Of a stretch of 64,000 nucleotides of DNA, positions 11,901-25,000 are shown piece by piece. The DNA is from Leishmania donovani (taxonomy: Eukaryota; Euglenozoa; Kinetoplastea; Trypanosomatida; Trypanosomatidae), in assembly GCF_000227135.1 (NCBI RefSeq), contig NC_018254.1, forward strand, positions 156,450 through 220,449. Direction: 5' to 3'. Made by a program: the position numbers and the translations under genes. Under the pieces are notes generated by a model. It saw only the letters and a list, made by a program, of their open reading frames with translations. It was not told the DNA's origin and searched no databases. Every line of letters begins with the position of its first letter. Within the stretch, counting starts at the first letter, position 1.

Positions 11901-12460
11901 GAGGACATGGCAAACGCTCGTGCGCTCTGTGTGCCCCTCTTCTTGCAACGACGGCTTCTTACCTTGCTTATATATATTCCGTTCTTCGCCCACGGCTCTT
12001 CCCGCCTTTTCGAGGCAGAAACAACGTTGCTTGTTTCTAGTTTTCCTTTGTCCACCTTTGCCGTTGTATATGATGCGCTGCCGCTGTGACGGAGGCCTCA
12101 TCTGGTCTTCTCTGCATGCCCCCTCTCTTTTTCGTTTCGTTGGTTCCTCCCACTGATGTTTGTTTGTTCGGGCGTCCTGTTACGTTCTTCCTCCCTTTCC
12201 TTCCAGGTGATGCCACGTCTCTCCTTGTCAGGCGTCTCCTTTCGCCGCCGCTTTCGCGCTGCTCGCCAGCTGAAGGAAAGTGGGCGTCGTGCTCTGCTTT
12301 CTTCGGAACCTCCCTGCACACACCCCTCTCACTCTTGCGCCGCGCGTGTGGGTGGTGGAGTGTGATGGAGTGCCTCGCTCTCAGGTGGTGCTCGCTGTGG
12401 TGGCTTCACCGACTTGTTTTGCCTTCGTTTCTTCTGTCTGCTTGGTCCATGTGATGGTGC
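8983..12460. other. Non-coding: 3' UTR and intergenic
   Basis: No convincing gene. The sequence is T/C-rich, with homopolymer runs (poly-C near 9606 and 9833, poly-T near 10500, poly-C near 11035) and (TG)/(CA) stretches. Open frames on either strand here are low complexity and look like chance. This probably holds the long 3' UTR of the upstream calpain-like gene. Confidence 0.6.
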
Positions 12461-12478
12461 CAGCCACCACAGCCTGGG

Positions 12479-12503
12479 CAAGTCGCCGTGCCGAAGCGAC
12501 TTG
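12479..12503. repeat. Perfect 8-bp inverted repeat (hairpin)
   Basis: CAAGTCGC and GCGACTTG are exact reverse complements separated by a 9-base loop, near the left end of retroposon copy A. It may be a relic of a structured 5' end of the element. The function is unknown. Confidence 0.5.
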
Positions 12504-12612
12504 GAGTCGGGACACTCACGTTTGTACAGGCTCACTACGAATCGCGTAGACTATACAGCAAATATACACACTCGCCTGCCGTTTTTTTTTTTCTCCGCAT
12601 TAGCCGCGTTGC

Positions 12613-12639
12613 ACGGATGTTGAGCGTGATCCTGGCCGT
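12613..12639 (+). other. 2A-like motif remnant in retroposon copy A
   Basis: Read in the frame aligned to copy B, this gives TDVERDPGR, close to the 2A ribosome-skipping consensus (D-V/I-E-x-N-P-G-P). An in-frame TAG at 12601-12603 aligns with a TGG codon in copy B, so the frame is dead here. Finding complementary matches to 2A in two diverged copies (DVE here, NPGP in B) supports a functional 2A in the ancestor. Confidence 0.5.
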
Positions 12640-13776
12640 AGCCCGCTCTGCATGCATTGGTATTGCAGTTGGCTGGTCGACGCCACATGGTGTTGGCTGG
12701 CCGGGTTTCTTGACGGTTTCGCTATGCGCAAGTCTGTATTCCGCAAGAGGCGCAGTTCTCCCCAACAGGCCTGTAGAGCATTTGGTGGTCTGGGTTTTCA
12801 GCACCGCGGTGCAGCAAAGGAGGAAAAGCATGGCGGTGACGTCGAACATCATCGGTTAGCGACGGAACATATTCAAGCACGGCGCTCTTTCCCATCAACA
12901 CTCCCACCTCTATCAAAGGCGTGCGGGCTCAGGAGAGGGTGGAGCGCCCCCGCCGCCACAGACTCATGGCAGCGCCACACCTGTCACGGCTTGTGTAGGC
13001 ACGCCATCCAGACATCCACGTTGCCCTGAAGCAAGTCCTAGGATCTGAAAATGCGAGCACTGTGCGCACGCGTCGTCGGCTATAGCTGGCATTGTGTGTC
13101 ACCTCCACGTCTAGCATGCAGAGGCCAGAAGAGCGAGAGTGATGCGCAGAAAAGGCGCGAAGAGATGCCAACCAAACTAACCCAAACCGCATGCGTGCAG
13201 AGGCATGGGGCGCCTCCTACGTGCAACCGAGTGGGCTGATGAGCCACAGGGGCCGGAAGCATTGCGAGAGCACCTCGGATTACACCACCGAATCCTCCAG
13301 GCTCCGGTGTGTAGCGCCACGGCACCAAATTGTGGAGAGCCGCGGCTTGAGGCGACTGAGGAGGAGGCATGGCATTCAGGCAGAGCTCTTGGCAACCCAG
13401 AGGGTTCTGACCTGCGACCGGTCAACTTGCTCCTCGGGCCCATCCGGTGTGCACCTGGACTGTCCTCTGACATCCGTAAGGTAAACGCGACCGCCTCTGC
13501 GCTAGAGCAGGACTCCGGATGGGGCCCGCTTAGATCAAGGCATGCAGCCGACACCCAGGCCCGTCTGGCACGGATTGTGAAGCAGGTGCGGCAAGAAGGG
13601 ACGAGGAAGGACAGAAGGAGCTGGTTATACGCATGACCCGATTCGGGGGTACATGTCGTCTCCTAGAGGACCGGGATGTATCCGCAGCACAACGGCAGCG
13701 AGTGAGCTGTGGCTGCAATGTATATGATTGCTAGCTTGTTCTTGGGTGAAGGAGACGTTAGAAACGAAAAAAAAAA

Positions 13777-16005
13777 GGAGATCAACATACGAAGACTCTT
13801 CCGCTACCGCTCGTGCCGGTTTGGGCGCGCGCTTCTTTCCGTGATACACGCCGCTATCCCTGTCCGTGCTTGCAGAGGTGAGTACGTCTGTGTACGTGCA
13901 TGCCCCTGCGTCGGCGTTTCGCGTCTCTATGCTCTTCACGCCGTTGTGGTTATCTGGTGCCTGCGTCTCTGTGCCCACGCTTCGCCTTTCACTCGCTTGA
14001 CTTTTCGTTTCATTGGCTTCGCCGTTTTGCGTTTCGCCGCTCATTTTCTCTTCAGTGTCTTTGGACCCGCGATGCACCTGTTCACGCTTCACGGCGACAA
14101 GAAGACGACCAGCATGACATACTCGCCCATTCAAGAACAACAACAGAAAAAGAAAGGAAAAGACACACGCCGCCTTCACAGGGATATGCTTCCCACCAGC
14201 CAACACCGGCTTCAGGCGAAGTCGAACGCACCGCATTCTCGCCAGTGTTCCTTTGTGCCCGTGGCTATTGCGTCGCGAGAGGCGAAAAGGGAGTGGGGAA
14301 GGCAGCACGACACGCGAGCCGATAGAGCCGATTCCTTTGGTCCAACATGCGCTTCTCTGGGACCTCTGTTTACCGCCGCCGTCCTCTTTCCCTCCCCACG
14401 TTACTGTGGAGCCCACACGCGGTGGAGAGCAAAGAGGCAGCGATGCTTTCGCACTTGTGGATGCTACCCGAAGACAGCAAGGCAACCTCCTGCCCCTGTT
14501 CTTTCTTCACCTCTCTGGTCGTGCCGAGTGGCGGTAACCGACGGTGCCGGAGTGCGCACGGTGGGCCATCACACTTTACCTCAGCACTGATGTCCTCTCC
14601 GCACACTTATACCACACCTTCTCGTGCGCACTGCCTCCCCTTCCCCCCCCCTCTCTCTCTCTCGCACTCTTTCGGCACGCACCCACCCGCAGTCCAAGTC
14701 CCACCATTTTCTGTTCTTGCCGTTCCTCCTTTACCTGTGCGCTTGTGTGCGTGGTGGATTCTTCGATTGATTTATTCGAACTAGGGAACACCGTCAACAT
14801 CTCGTGTCTCTCACTCGCCCCCCTCCTCTCTCTCTCACTCCGCATTGGCGCGTCGGTGCTGTTTGGGTTGTGGTGCGCCTCATTGCAAGCCCTTCCTCGA
14901 CCCCCGTACGTGTGCAAGAGGCGCAACGCATTGCCGCTCGAGAAAGCATACTGGGCAAGGCACGTGTCGCTCAAACAGTGCAGAGGTGCCGTTCGAAAAA
15001 AAAAAAACAAGGGAAAAATACAACAAAAACAGACGGAGGAAGAGAAGGCGGCGTGCCAAACGAGGGTGGCTTGAGCTCTGCTTTTTTTTTTCGGCTTTCG
15101 GTTCTGTGGCACTCGTGCTGTTCCCCTCAGCGTCTGTGTTGCCCACGTTCCACGCCCCTCATCCACATTCTACGCCTGTCTGTCTCTCTCTGCTTTGCCG
15201 AAACCCATCAATACACAGCGCTCTCTTTTCGGTCACGCATTCTCTCACTTTCTCACCCAACCTGCGCCGTGTCTGTACGCTGGACGCCCGCCCTCGCCCA
15301 TTCATCTTCCGCACAGGCAACGCCGCTTGTTTATTTTTTTTTTCTCTACCCCTTTCCACGCCGCAGTGCGCGTTCGCCTCCCTTCATAGTCTCTCTCTGT
15401 GTTTGTGCGGCTTTCGACTGTCCCTGTGATCAGGTACGTGCGCGCCTCTGCGTGACTTAGCCACGGTTTCGAGCGCGTTCCCAAGAGGCCACGGTTTTCC
15501 CCCTCAACTGTGTCGCCTTTTTCGCCGCGCCGCCTTTTCATCCTTCGCCGTCTTATCCCGCACGCCTTTCCTCACCGCCACACCACCCCCTCCCTGTCCC
15601 CTCTCCGTCCCCTCCCTTTTTTTAGCGTGTTCGCTGGTCTCCGTTACATTGAGGTGCGACTGCTACGGTTGTCCTTATCTAAGAAAGGACCTGCATACAG
15701 CGTTACCCGAAACGCGACGGAGGAGCGCATCCGATTATTATTTTTTTGTTTCCTGTCTCGGGTCTCACGAAACGCATCCATCGACACCACCGTGTGCAGA
15801 CCCTTGGCACACCCCCTCCCTCCCTCCCTCCCTGTGTGTTCCACTCTGGCCTTTCGTGTCTTCGGTCACTGGCTTCGCCCCCTTCCGCTCTTGAACCCCG
15901 CCCCACCCCATCTTCGACAATCCTCTCTGTTCTGCATTGTCTCTCGTGCCTCTCTACGTTTGCGCGGGTGCGTGCCTCAGCCGGTCTCTGCAGCCGAATT
16001 GCGCC
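13777..16005. other. Non-coding: intergenic and 5' UTR of the giant calpain-like gene
   Basis: No supported gene. It is rich in long pyrimidine tracts (14640-14665, 15580-15623, 15808-15835) typical of regions before trans-splice acceptors. Open frames at 13709-14590 (+) and 13625-14485 (-) overlap each other and lack any recognisable domain. Confidence 0.55.
15580..15625 (+). promoter_or_regulatory. Candidate trans-splice acceptor of the 5550-residue gene
   Basis: A long C/T tract ending in seven T is followed directly by AG at 15624-15625, about 380 bases before the ATG at 16006. Other AGs after weaker tracts lie at 15432 and 15979. In trypanosomatids the spliced leader is joined at an AG downstream of a polypyrimidine tract. 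The choice between these candidates is inference. Confidence 0.35.
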
Positions 16006-19000
16006 ATGTCCGTCGAGGAAGTTCCTGACAGCAACAAGCTGTTTTCCGACGCCGTGTTCGACCGCGAGAACGCGCACATTGCCAGGGAATGGCAGCGCAT
16101 TACGGAGGTGTACCCAGCTGGTGTGAACCAGCCGCTGCTGCCCGAAGTATTCTCGCGCGAGCAGTTCGGCCAGGGCAACCACTATGAATGCTTCATGCTC
16201 TCGGCACTTGCAACGCTGATCCGCTTCCCGGATGTGATCCGCAACTGCTTTGTGACGAAGAAGGTGCGCCAGGATGGCCGCTACACGTTCCAGTTCTTCC
16301 GCGGGCAGGAGTGGGTAAAGGTCGAGATCGACGACCGCATCGCCATGGAAGAAGGCGAGGTGCTCTATGCTCGCTCCCCGACTGAGCACTGGTGGCCGCT
16401 GCTGCTGGAGAAGGCGTACGCGAAGTTCTACACGCTTTACCAAAACCTCGAGGACATTTCTGAGGGCGAGGTCTTCCACGACTTCAGTGGGTGCCCTGTT
16501 ATCTTCATCCCCATGGAGGCAGACAAGGCCAAGGTGGTCAACTACGACATCCAGAGCGCGCAGTTCTGGCGCGACCTGAACAACGAGCTGGATCAGACAG
16601 CGCTGGCTGCGTTGGCGCTGGGTGAGCAGGCGGAACAGTACGGTCTGCATCACGAGGGCAGCTACGCGGTGCTGGGCTTCATCGAGACACGCAACGCCAT
16701 CAACCTCACCCCTGCGGATGTGCTTGTGAAGATGTACAACCCGTATGAGGACTCGCCGTACACGGGTCCGATGCACAGAGACGACTCAAGCTGGACGTCG
16801 GAGATGCGGTCGATTTGCAACCCAGCGCAGCGCAACATTTTCTACATTCCTGCGAATGTCTTTCTTGACGTGTTCGCGAATGTGCAGCAGGCCTACATCA
16901 AGGCACCACTGCACCCGAGCTACAACTTCAACAGTGAGTGGGGCGACACGACCAGCGGAGGCAATGTTTCGCTCGTCACGTGGCGCGCGAATCCGCTCTA
17001 CGTGGTGCGAAACAAGGCGGAGGAGCCGGTGCAGATCATTGGCATGATTCGTCAGCCGGATCAACGACACTTGCTGCATCGCCAGACAAATCACGAGTTG
17101 AACTATATACAGTGTGCTCTTGTCGTGGCGGAAAGCATCAGTGCGGAACGCATCCCGACGTACCTGGTTACCGGGAACAACCACCGCCGCCTGCGCTCTG
17201 GCCTGTATTTGCACAACCGTGAGGTGGCGGATGTGATGACAATCCCTGCCGACTCGCTGTGCTACATCATCCCCACCGGCATGCGGCGCGACAGGGGTAA
17301 GTTCATCTTCTCATACTGGTTCCTGCGCAAGGGCGACAAAGATAAGTTGGACATCGAGCGTCTCAACACGGACGTGGCACGCCAGCTACCGGCCATCGCG
17401 CATCTGGACCTGATGAACAGGGGCCATGCGCGCGTGGACATCCTGGTTGATGTACCGACCGATCTCCACATCCTGCTAAAGCAGGAGAAGCCGTTCAAGC
17501 ACGCGAGTGGCGGTGACGCGATCGCGCAGGACTTCCTCTCCATGTATCTCTATGACGCAAATGATAAGCGCATCAGCCCAAGCACGCAGGCGACGAACAA
17601 TCGCGAGATCGGCCTCGTGCAGCACGTGAGCAAACCGGGCCGCTACGCCATTGGCGTGAACTGCACCTCTGGCACGGGAGATGTGCCGTGCAAGGTGGAA
17701 ATTGTCGCGCAGGAGCGCGCACACGTGCGTATAACCGAGGCCCCTGATAACGCACGCGAGCTCGGCGAGCTGGACCTCTCCTTCCTCGACCCCGAGCCGG
17801 AGGGGGTGCCGCTGGCGGACCTCCCGCTTGAAGAGGACCTGAAGTTTCAGGAGCAGCTGGACGCGCTGAAGCGTCTCCATCACAAGCCCCACAGGAACGA
17901 GGACGAGATTCTGGCGCTCGAGCGAAAGATGAACGCCCGCGCGCACGAGCTAGCGAGGGCCTTGCTGGGCAAGGACCGGTGTAAGTATCTGACTGGGCAA
18001 GACATCGAGAAACTGGCGCCACTGTTGGACAGTGACCCGGAGTACATGAACGCGGAGCGCGAGCGCCACAACCTCAAGAAGGACCCGCGTAACGCCGGCA
18101 AGGTGCGCGCTCTCGAGGAGGAGCTGCGCGACCGCGCCGCTGCCCTGGCCGACACGTCCGCCGGCATAGACTTGGGCTTCATGGATCTCGAATACGAGGG
18201 TATCCCACTGGACGACATCGAACTGCTGAGCGACCCTGCCTTCGAGGAAATGGCGCAGGCGCGCGCTAGCCTGCTGAGCGACCCTGCCGCCAACGCGCGC
18301 AAGATCAACGACATGGAGGACAAAATGCACGACCGCGCTACCGAGATGGCGAGGGACATGCACAAGAAGGAGCGCACGTGCCTCGACCCCGAGCCAGAGG
18401 GCGTGCCGCTGGACCTGCTGCCTCTGAACGAGGACGAGGCGTTCAGCCGCATGGAGGACGAGCTGCGCGCTCTCAACCGCAAGCCAAAGCGCGACGCGAA
18501 GGCGATCAAGGACCTGCAGCGAACGCTCAACGACCGAGCGCATGAGCTGGCTTCTGTGCTAAAGAGCGACGAACGCGAGCTGTTCCTGGACCCCGTGCCG
18601 CTTGGTATTCCGGTGGCCGATCTCCCGCTCGACACCGACCCGGAGTTCCACTTGAAGGAGATTGAGCGTCTGCAGCTGCGCAAGGAGGACCCTTTGGGCA
18701 ACCGCGACGACATAAAGACGCTCGAGGATGAACTGAATGATCGAGCTCGGGAGTTGGCTAAGGACCAGCAGGCGAATCAGCGCGCCTTTCTGGACCAAGA
18801 CCCATACGGTGTGCCGCTGGAGAAGCTGTGTCTGGATTACAACGACGACTTCCTGCGGAAGGAGAGCGAGCTGCGTGCGCTGCAGAAGAACCCGCGCTGC
18901 AGTGCCACGGCAATCGCCGATCTGAAGGCCGACATGAGTGAGATGGTGGACGCCCTGGCGGCCGCCGAGGCGGCGCGCGACCGCAATTTCCTCGACCCCG

Positions 19001-22000
19001 AAGTGGAAGGTCGCCTTGTGCATCTGCTCCCGCTATTGGAAAACCCGGAGTTCAAGGAACTCGATACGAAGCGCCGCCGTGTGCTGAACCGTGGCGGCGA
19101 CACGAGCAAGGTGCCGGATATGGAGGACCGTATGAACGATGTTGCGCTCGAGATCGCGCACGACATGAACGTCGCCGAGCGACCAGACTACATGGACACC
19201 ACGTACAAGGGTATCCCGGTGGAGGATCTGCCGTTGGACGAGGATCCGCTGTTTCGTTCGTTGGAGGTGAAGCGGCAGCAGCAGAAGCAGGACCCGCGCC
19301 GCAACGCGCGCGGCATCGCCGACACGGAGCAGGAGCTGAACGACCGCGCAATGGAGCTGGCGGCAGAAAAGCTCAAGGGCGACCGCAACTATCTCGATCC
19401 CGAGCCGGAGGGCGTGCCACTGCGTCTAGTCCCACTGGACAGCGATGCTGCCTTCGCCGAGATGGAGGCGCAGCGCGCGAAGCTGAAGAAGGACATGCGC
19501 CGCAACACGAAGCCGATCGCGGAAATTGAGAACCTGCTCAACGACCGCGCGCACGAGCTCGCCAAGTCTCTAAAGGAGAAGGAGCGACCCAAGTTCCTGG
19601 ACGCCAGATTTAGCGGCATTCCGTACACGGAGCTCCCGCTGGACGCAGACCAGCCGTTTCGCGACATGGAGGTGCAGCGCCTGTTGCTGAAGGAGCAGCC
19701 GCATAAGAACGCCACGGCGATCCAGGATCTTGAGGAGGCGCTCAACGACCGTGCCGGTGAACTCGCCAAGGAGAAGCTCGCCAAAGAACGCGCCTTCCTC
19801 GACCCGTGCCCGCTCGGCATCCCGCTGGAGGAGCTGCCGCTGGACAGCACACCGGCCTTCATCGCTAAGGAAGAGCGCCTGCGCGCCCTCAATAAGGATC
19901 CTTACAAAAACGCCACGGCGATCAAAATGCTACAGGGCGAAATGGACGACATGGTGAGCGCGCTGGCGGCCGAGGAGCTGGCAAGGATGCGCGGCTTCCT
20001 TGACCCGGAGCCGGAGGGCCGTCTGGTGGAGAGCCTGCCGCTGAACGACGACCCGCAGTTCCACAAGCTGGAGGCGCAGTACCGTGATCTGAAAAAGAGC
20101 CCGAAGGCTAACCCGCAGGACGTGGCAGACTGCGAAGAGCTGATGAACGACCGGGCGCACGAGCTGGCCAAGGACATGAACCGCGAGGAGCGCCCCGACT
20201 TCATGAACATGACTCCGAGGGGCGTGCCGCTCGAGGAGCTGCCGCTCGACACGGACGATGAGTTCAGCAATCTGGAAGCGCAGCGCGCGCGCCTGATGCG
20301 GCAGCCCGCGAAGAACAAGAAGGCAATCGACGAAATCGAGTACGCCCTCAACCTGCGCGCCGAGGAGCTGGCGCAGGAGAAGATTCAGGCCGACCGCGCC
20401 TTCATGGACGAGGCGCCGCAGAACATCCCGCTCAAGTACATTCCGCTGGACAAGGACAAGGAGTTTGGCAGAATGGAGGCGCAGCGCATGGCGCTCCGTG
20501 CGCAGAGCCAGAACGCGCGTGCGCTGATTCCGAAGTTGCGTGAACTTGAGGACGCGATGAACCAGCACGCGAACGATATGGCCAAGGCGCTGAAACAGCA
20601 GGTGCGCGCAAGCGTGCTGCCGCCGCGCATTGGCGGCATTGCGCGAGAGGCACTGCAGCTCGACGACGATGTGCCGTTCACAGATTTGGAAGTGGCTCAG
20701 ATCGCCGCCAACGGTGACGGTGATCTCGACAAAGGGCGCGACCTTGGCGACGCCATGCAGAAGCGCGCCGCCGACGTCGCGGCGAAGCTGCGGTGGGAGG
20801 AGCGTGCCAATCTCGGCAACCCGCTCGGCTTCTCGCCGGAGGACTTACCGCTGGAAAGGAGCCCCGAGTACCTGCAGAAGGAGTCAGCACTGGTGGAGAT
20901 GCGCGCGAACCCGAAGAAGAACGCGCAGAGCATCAAGAGCGCGGAGGAGGACCTGCACGCCTTGGCGATGGAGATGGCCAAGGAGAAGGCCGCTGAGGAG
21001 CGCGAGGATTACATCGACCCGGAGCCGGAGGGTCGCAAGCTGAACGACCTCGGCCTCGACGACGATCCGACGTTTGTCGGCATCGAGGAGCAGTACCGCA
21101 GGTCAAGGAAGGACCCTTACGCCGACCAGGACCGGCTGCGCGACCTGGAGCAGATGATGAACGACCGTGCACACGACCTGGCCAAAATGAAGAACGCGCG
21201 GGACCGGGACATGTACCTCGACAGAGCCCCGCGCAACGTGCCGATTGTGGAGCTGCCGCTCGACACGGATGAGGAGTTTGGCCGGCTGGAGGCGCAGCGC
21301 GCGAAGCTGTGCCAGAACCCGGTGCGCAACGCGCAATCCATCCGAGAAACCGAGGACGCCCTGAACGACCGAGCCGACGTGCTGGCGGCCGAGGCACTGA
21401 AGAACGACCGAATCTTCCTGGAGGCCGAGCCGGAGGGTGTGTCGCAGCGCCAGCTGCCGCTGGATCTGGACCAGACCTTCCGTTCCCTCGAGCTGAAGCG
21501 CGCGGCTCTGAAAAGCGCCCCGATCAAGGACGACCGTGCCATTCGCGCGGTGGAGGAGCAGATGAACGATCACCTGCGCAAAATGGCGAGGGAGGTGAAG
21601 ATGGATGCCCGGCGCGACATGGAGCCGAACTCGCTTGGCATTCCGTCGGAGGACCTGAACCCGTACCTCGACGAGGACCCGCACTTCCACGAGCTGGAGG
21701 ACATGTACCGCGACGCGAAGAACAACCCTACAAAGGCGAAGAAAGCGTCGCAGTTGCTTGACCAGATGAACGAGCGCGCGAGGGAGATTGCGCAGGCGGT
21801 GCACGACATGGAGCGACTCCCGCTGAACCAGGCCCCGAACGGAATTCCGCTGGAGACGTTGCCGCTCAATGAAGACCCCGTCTTCAACGCCCTCGAGAAT
21901 GAGGCGCGCGCGTTGCGCAAGGGGCCAAGCGGCGGAAAGAAGAGCGCCGAGAGGCTTGCCGACGTCGAAGATCGCTTGAACGCGCGCGCCGAAGAGCTGG

Positions 22001-25000
22001 CAAACGCGGCCCGCAAGCAGTATGTGGATGCCATGCCGGAGGGTGTGCCGATGGAGCTGCTCAAGCTCGGCGACGACCCCTCCTTCGTAAACGCCGAGGC
22101 GGAGCTGCGGCGGCTTGAGAAGAACCCCGTGGCGAATCGCCAGGGCATCAAGGACCTCAAGGACGAGCTCAACTTTATGGCCCACGAAAAGGTGAAACGA
22201 CTATTGCGGGGTGACCGCGGCTATCTCCACCAGACGCCGGACGGGGTGGACCTCTGCCACCTCCCGCTGGACACGGACCCCGTGTTCCACGAGCTGGAGA
22301 CGCGGCGTGCGAAGCTGAAGTCCGAGGACCCGCGCGCCCACCAAAAGGCGATTGCCGCACTCGAAGACCAGCTCAACGACCGCGCTCACGAGCTGGCGAA
22401 GGAGGTGAAGGAAGGTGAGTTGCGCGCTCTAGAGCCGGACCCGCACGGCATCCCGTACGCCGTGATTATTCCGCACAACGACGTCGAGTTCAACAACTGC
22501 GCGAAGCACTTGCGCGACCTGAAAAGTGACTCGAAGCGCAACGCAGCAGCCATCAGGGAGACGGTGGATCGCATGAACGACCGCGGCGCCGAGCTGGCGG
22601 AAGCGATGCTGAAACAGGACCGCTCCTACCTGAAGCCGCAGGCGGCTGCCGTGCCACTCAAGTACCTGCCGTTGGACACCGACCCGCAGTTCAACCGGAT
22701 CGAGGTTGAGCGCGCGAAACTCAAGGCCCGCGACTCTGTGAAGAACGCCAAGAAGATCCAAGCGCTCGAGGATCAGCTGAACGAAAGGGCCAACCAGCTC
22801 GCTGAGGCGCAGAAGCAGGAGGATCTCCGCGGGCTGGACCCCAAGCCAGAGGGTATCCCGCTCTATGTGATTGACCCGCACTCCGACGCGAAGTTTGCCT
22901 CGTTTCTGCCGCAGCTGCGCGACATGAAGGCGGACCCGAGGACGCGGCCGGAAGACCTGCAGCAGGTGGTGGACGCCATGAACGACCGCGCTCACGAGCT
23001 GGCTAGCGAGAAGCTGCGCGGCGACCGACTCACCTATCTGGAGGAAGAGCCGAAGGGCGTTCCGCTCGATCTGCTCTCGCTGGACACGGATCCGCAGTTC
23101 CACGACATAGAGGCGCAGCGCGCTGTTCTCAAGGCGCAGGATCCGCGCCGCAATGCAGCCAAGATCAGGGACTCGGAGGATCGTCTGCGGGAGCGCTCGT
23201 ACGAGTTGGCGGAACAGCAGCGCACGAAGGACCTGGAGAACCTCGACCAGGTGCCGGAGGGACTGCCCATCACTCTAGTGAACCCACACGACGACCCGGC
23301 GTTCGCGAAGATGGTGAACCAGCACCGGCAGCTGGCGAAGGACTCGGTGAAGGACTCGGCGAAGAATTCGGAGCTGCTGACGAAGCTGGAAGAGAAAATG
23401 AACGACCGCGCTCATGAGCTGGCCAAGTTGATGCTTGAGAGCGACCACTCGTTCCTGGACCCTGCGCCGCAGGACGTCTCGCTCGCAGAGCTGCCGCTCG
23501 ACACAGATCCGGAGTTCCACAGACTGGAGGTGGAGCGAGCCAAGCTGAAGGCGCAGGACCAGCGCCGCAACACCGCAAAGATAAAGGATATAGAGGGCCA
23601 AATGAACAATCGTGCGCACGAGCTGGCTCGTGAGCAGCTTGCCGAGGACCTTCGCGGTGTCGATCCGGCCCCGCGCGGGCTGCCGGTGGAGTTGCTGAAC
23701 CCGCACGCGGACTCCCAGTTCGCGGAGGCGGTAAAGCAGATCCGCGTGCTGAAAAAGAGCCCCATTGCCGACCCGAAGGCGAAGCTGGCGATGCTGGACA
23801 AGATGAACGCCCGCGTGCGCGCTATGGCGGACGAGGCGATGGACCGCGATTACCTCGATCCTGAGCCGGAGGGGGTGGCGCTTGCTGACCTGCCGCTTAG
23901 CAGCGATCCGGAGTTCCACGACATGGAAGTGGGGCGCGCCCGGCTGAAGCTGAGGGACCCGAAGCGCAACGCACGCGCTATCAAGGATCTCGAGCAGCGG
24001 CTCAACGATCACGCGCACGAGCTGGCGAGGAGGCAGCTGGAGGAAGACCTCGCCGGCTGCGACCCTGAACCTGAGGGAATCCCTCTGGCGCTGTTGAAGC
24101 CGGCCGAGGACCCGAAGATTGCCGGCATGATCCCGCAGCTACGCGCGCTGAAAAAGGACCCGAAGAAGAACGCCGAGGCGATTCGGCGTGTGGAGAACGA
24201 GATGAACAACCGCGCCAACGAGCTGGCACGTCAGTTGCTGGAGGGCGACCGCGGCTACCTCGAGCCGAATCCGGAGAATGTTGCGCTGGAGTACCTGTCG
24301 CTCGACAAGGACCCGGAGATCGCCGAGATGGAGGTGGAGCGGGCGAAGCTCAAGGCACAGGACCCGCGGCGCAACCAGCGCCGCATTGCCGACCTCGAGG
24401 ACAGGCTCAACGACCGCGCGGTGGAGCTAGCGGTCGCGAAGAAGGCGGAAGAACTAGCGCATTTCGCACCCCAGTATAACGGCATCGAGACGGCGGCGAT
24501 GAGGCCATACGACGACCCTGAGTTTGCGGCCCTTGTCGACCAGCTGCGGAAGCTGGAGAAGGCCAGCGCGGGTGCTTCCCCTGAGGCGGAGAAGGTGCTC
24601 ACTGATATGGACGCGCGCCTAGAGGTGCTGGCAAAGGAGAAAGTCGAGGGCGACCTTTGGTTCCTGGACAAGGAGCCGGAGGGGATCCCGCTGGAGGAGG
24701 TAGAGGTGGAGTTGGACCCTATCTTCCAGCAGCTGCGGCAGGAGTGCGCCAACCTCAAGGCAAAGGACCCGCGCAGGAACGCCGACAAGGTCAAGAGCCT
24801 TGAAGACCAGATGAGAAGCCGTGTGCACGAATTGGCTAAGCACCTCAAGGAAAGCGACTTTGACGGCGTCGACACGAGCCCGCTGGGCATTCCGCTGGAG
24901 CTGCTGCAGCCGCTTGAGGACCCACAGGTGGCAAGGATTCTGCCGGAGCTGCGTCGCGCCAAGAAGAGCTTGCGCGACACCCAGAGGGCGCAGGGTCTGC

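Larger units (their letters stand above)
12461..13776 (+). mobile_element. Decayed non-LTR-type retroposon, copy A
   Basis: Both ends of this stretch are homologous to the element at 49872-52532, while the middle is not. Left-end homology includes the ACTACGAATCGCGTAGAC segment near 12534 and the 2A-like block at 12601-12639 (30 of 39 bases match). Right-end homology includes GATCAAGGCATGCAGCC near 13535, AAGAAGGGACGAG near 13591 and TGAGCTGTGGCTGCA near 13702. It stops at an A-run (13767-13776), as expected for poly(A)-ended retroposons related to ingi/DIRE/SIDER elements of trypanosomatids. No intact reading frame remains. The left boundary is approximate and no target-site duplication was recognised. 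Confidence 0.65.

Noticed and set aside
13625..14590. Overlapping 286- and 293-codon ORFs on opposite strands
   Set aside because: They overlap each other, lack domains, and one extends into the A-rich retroposon end. Likely chance frames in UTR sequence.
8983..16005. tRNA or other small structured RNA genes in the spacers
   Set aside because: I looked for B-box-like GGTTCGANNCC sequences with a matching A box in this and the other spacers and found none convincing.
15703..16776. 357-codon antisense ORF over the N-terminus of the giant gene
   Set aside because: A shadow of the GC3-rich sense gene. The same kind of antisense frame appears at matching positions in the paralogues (1063-2148, 45258-46682).
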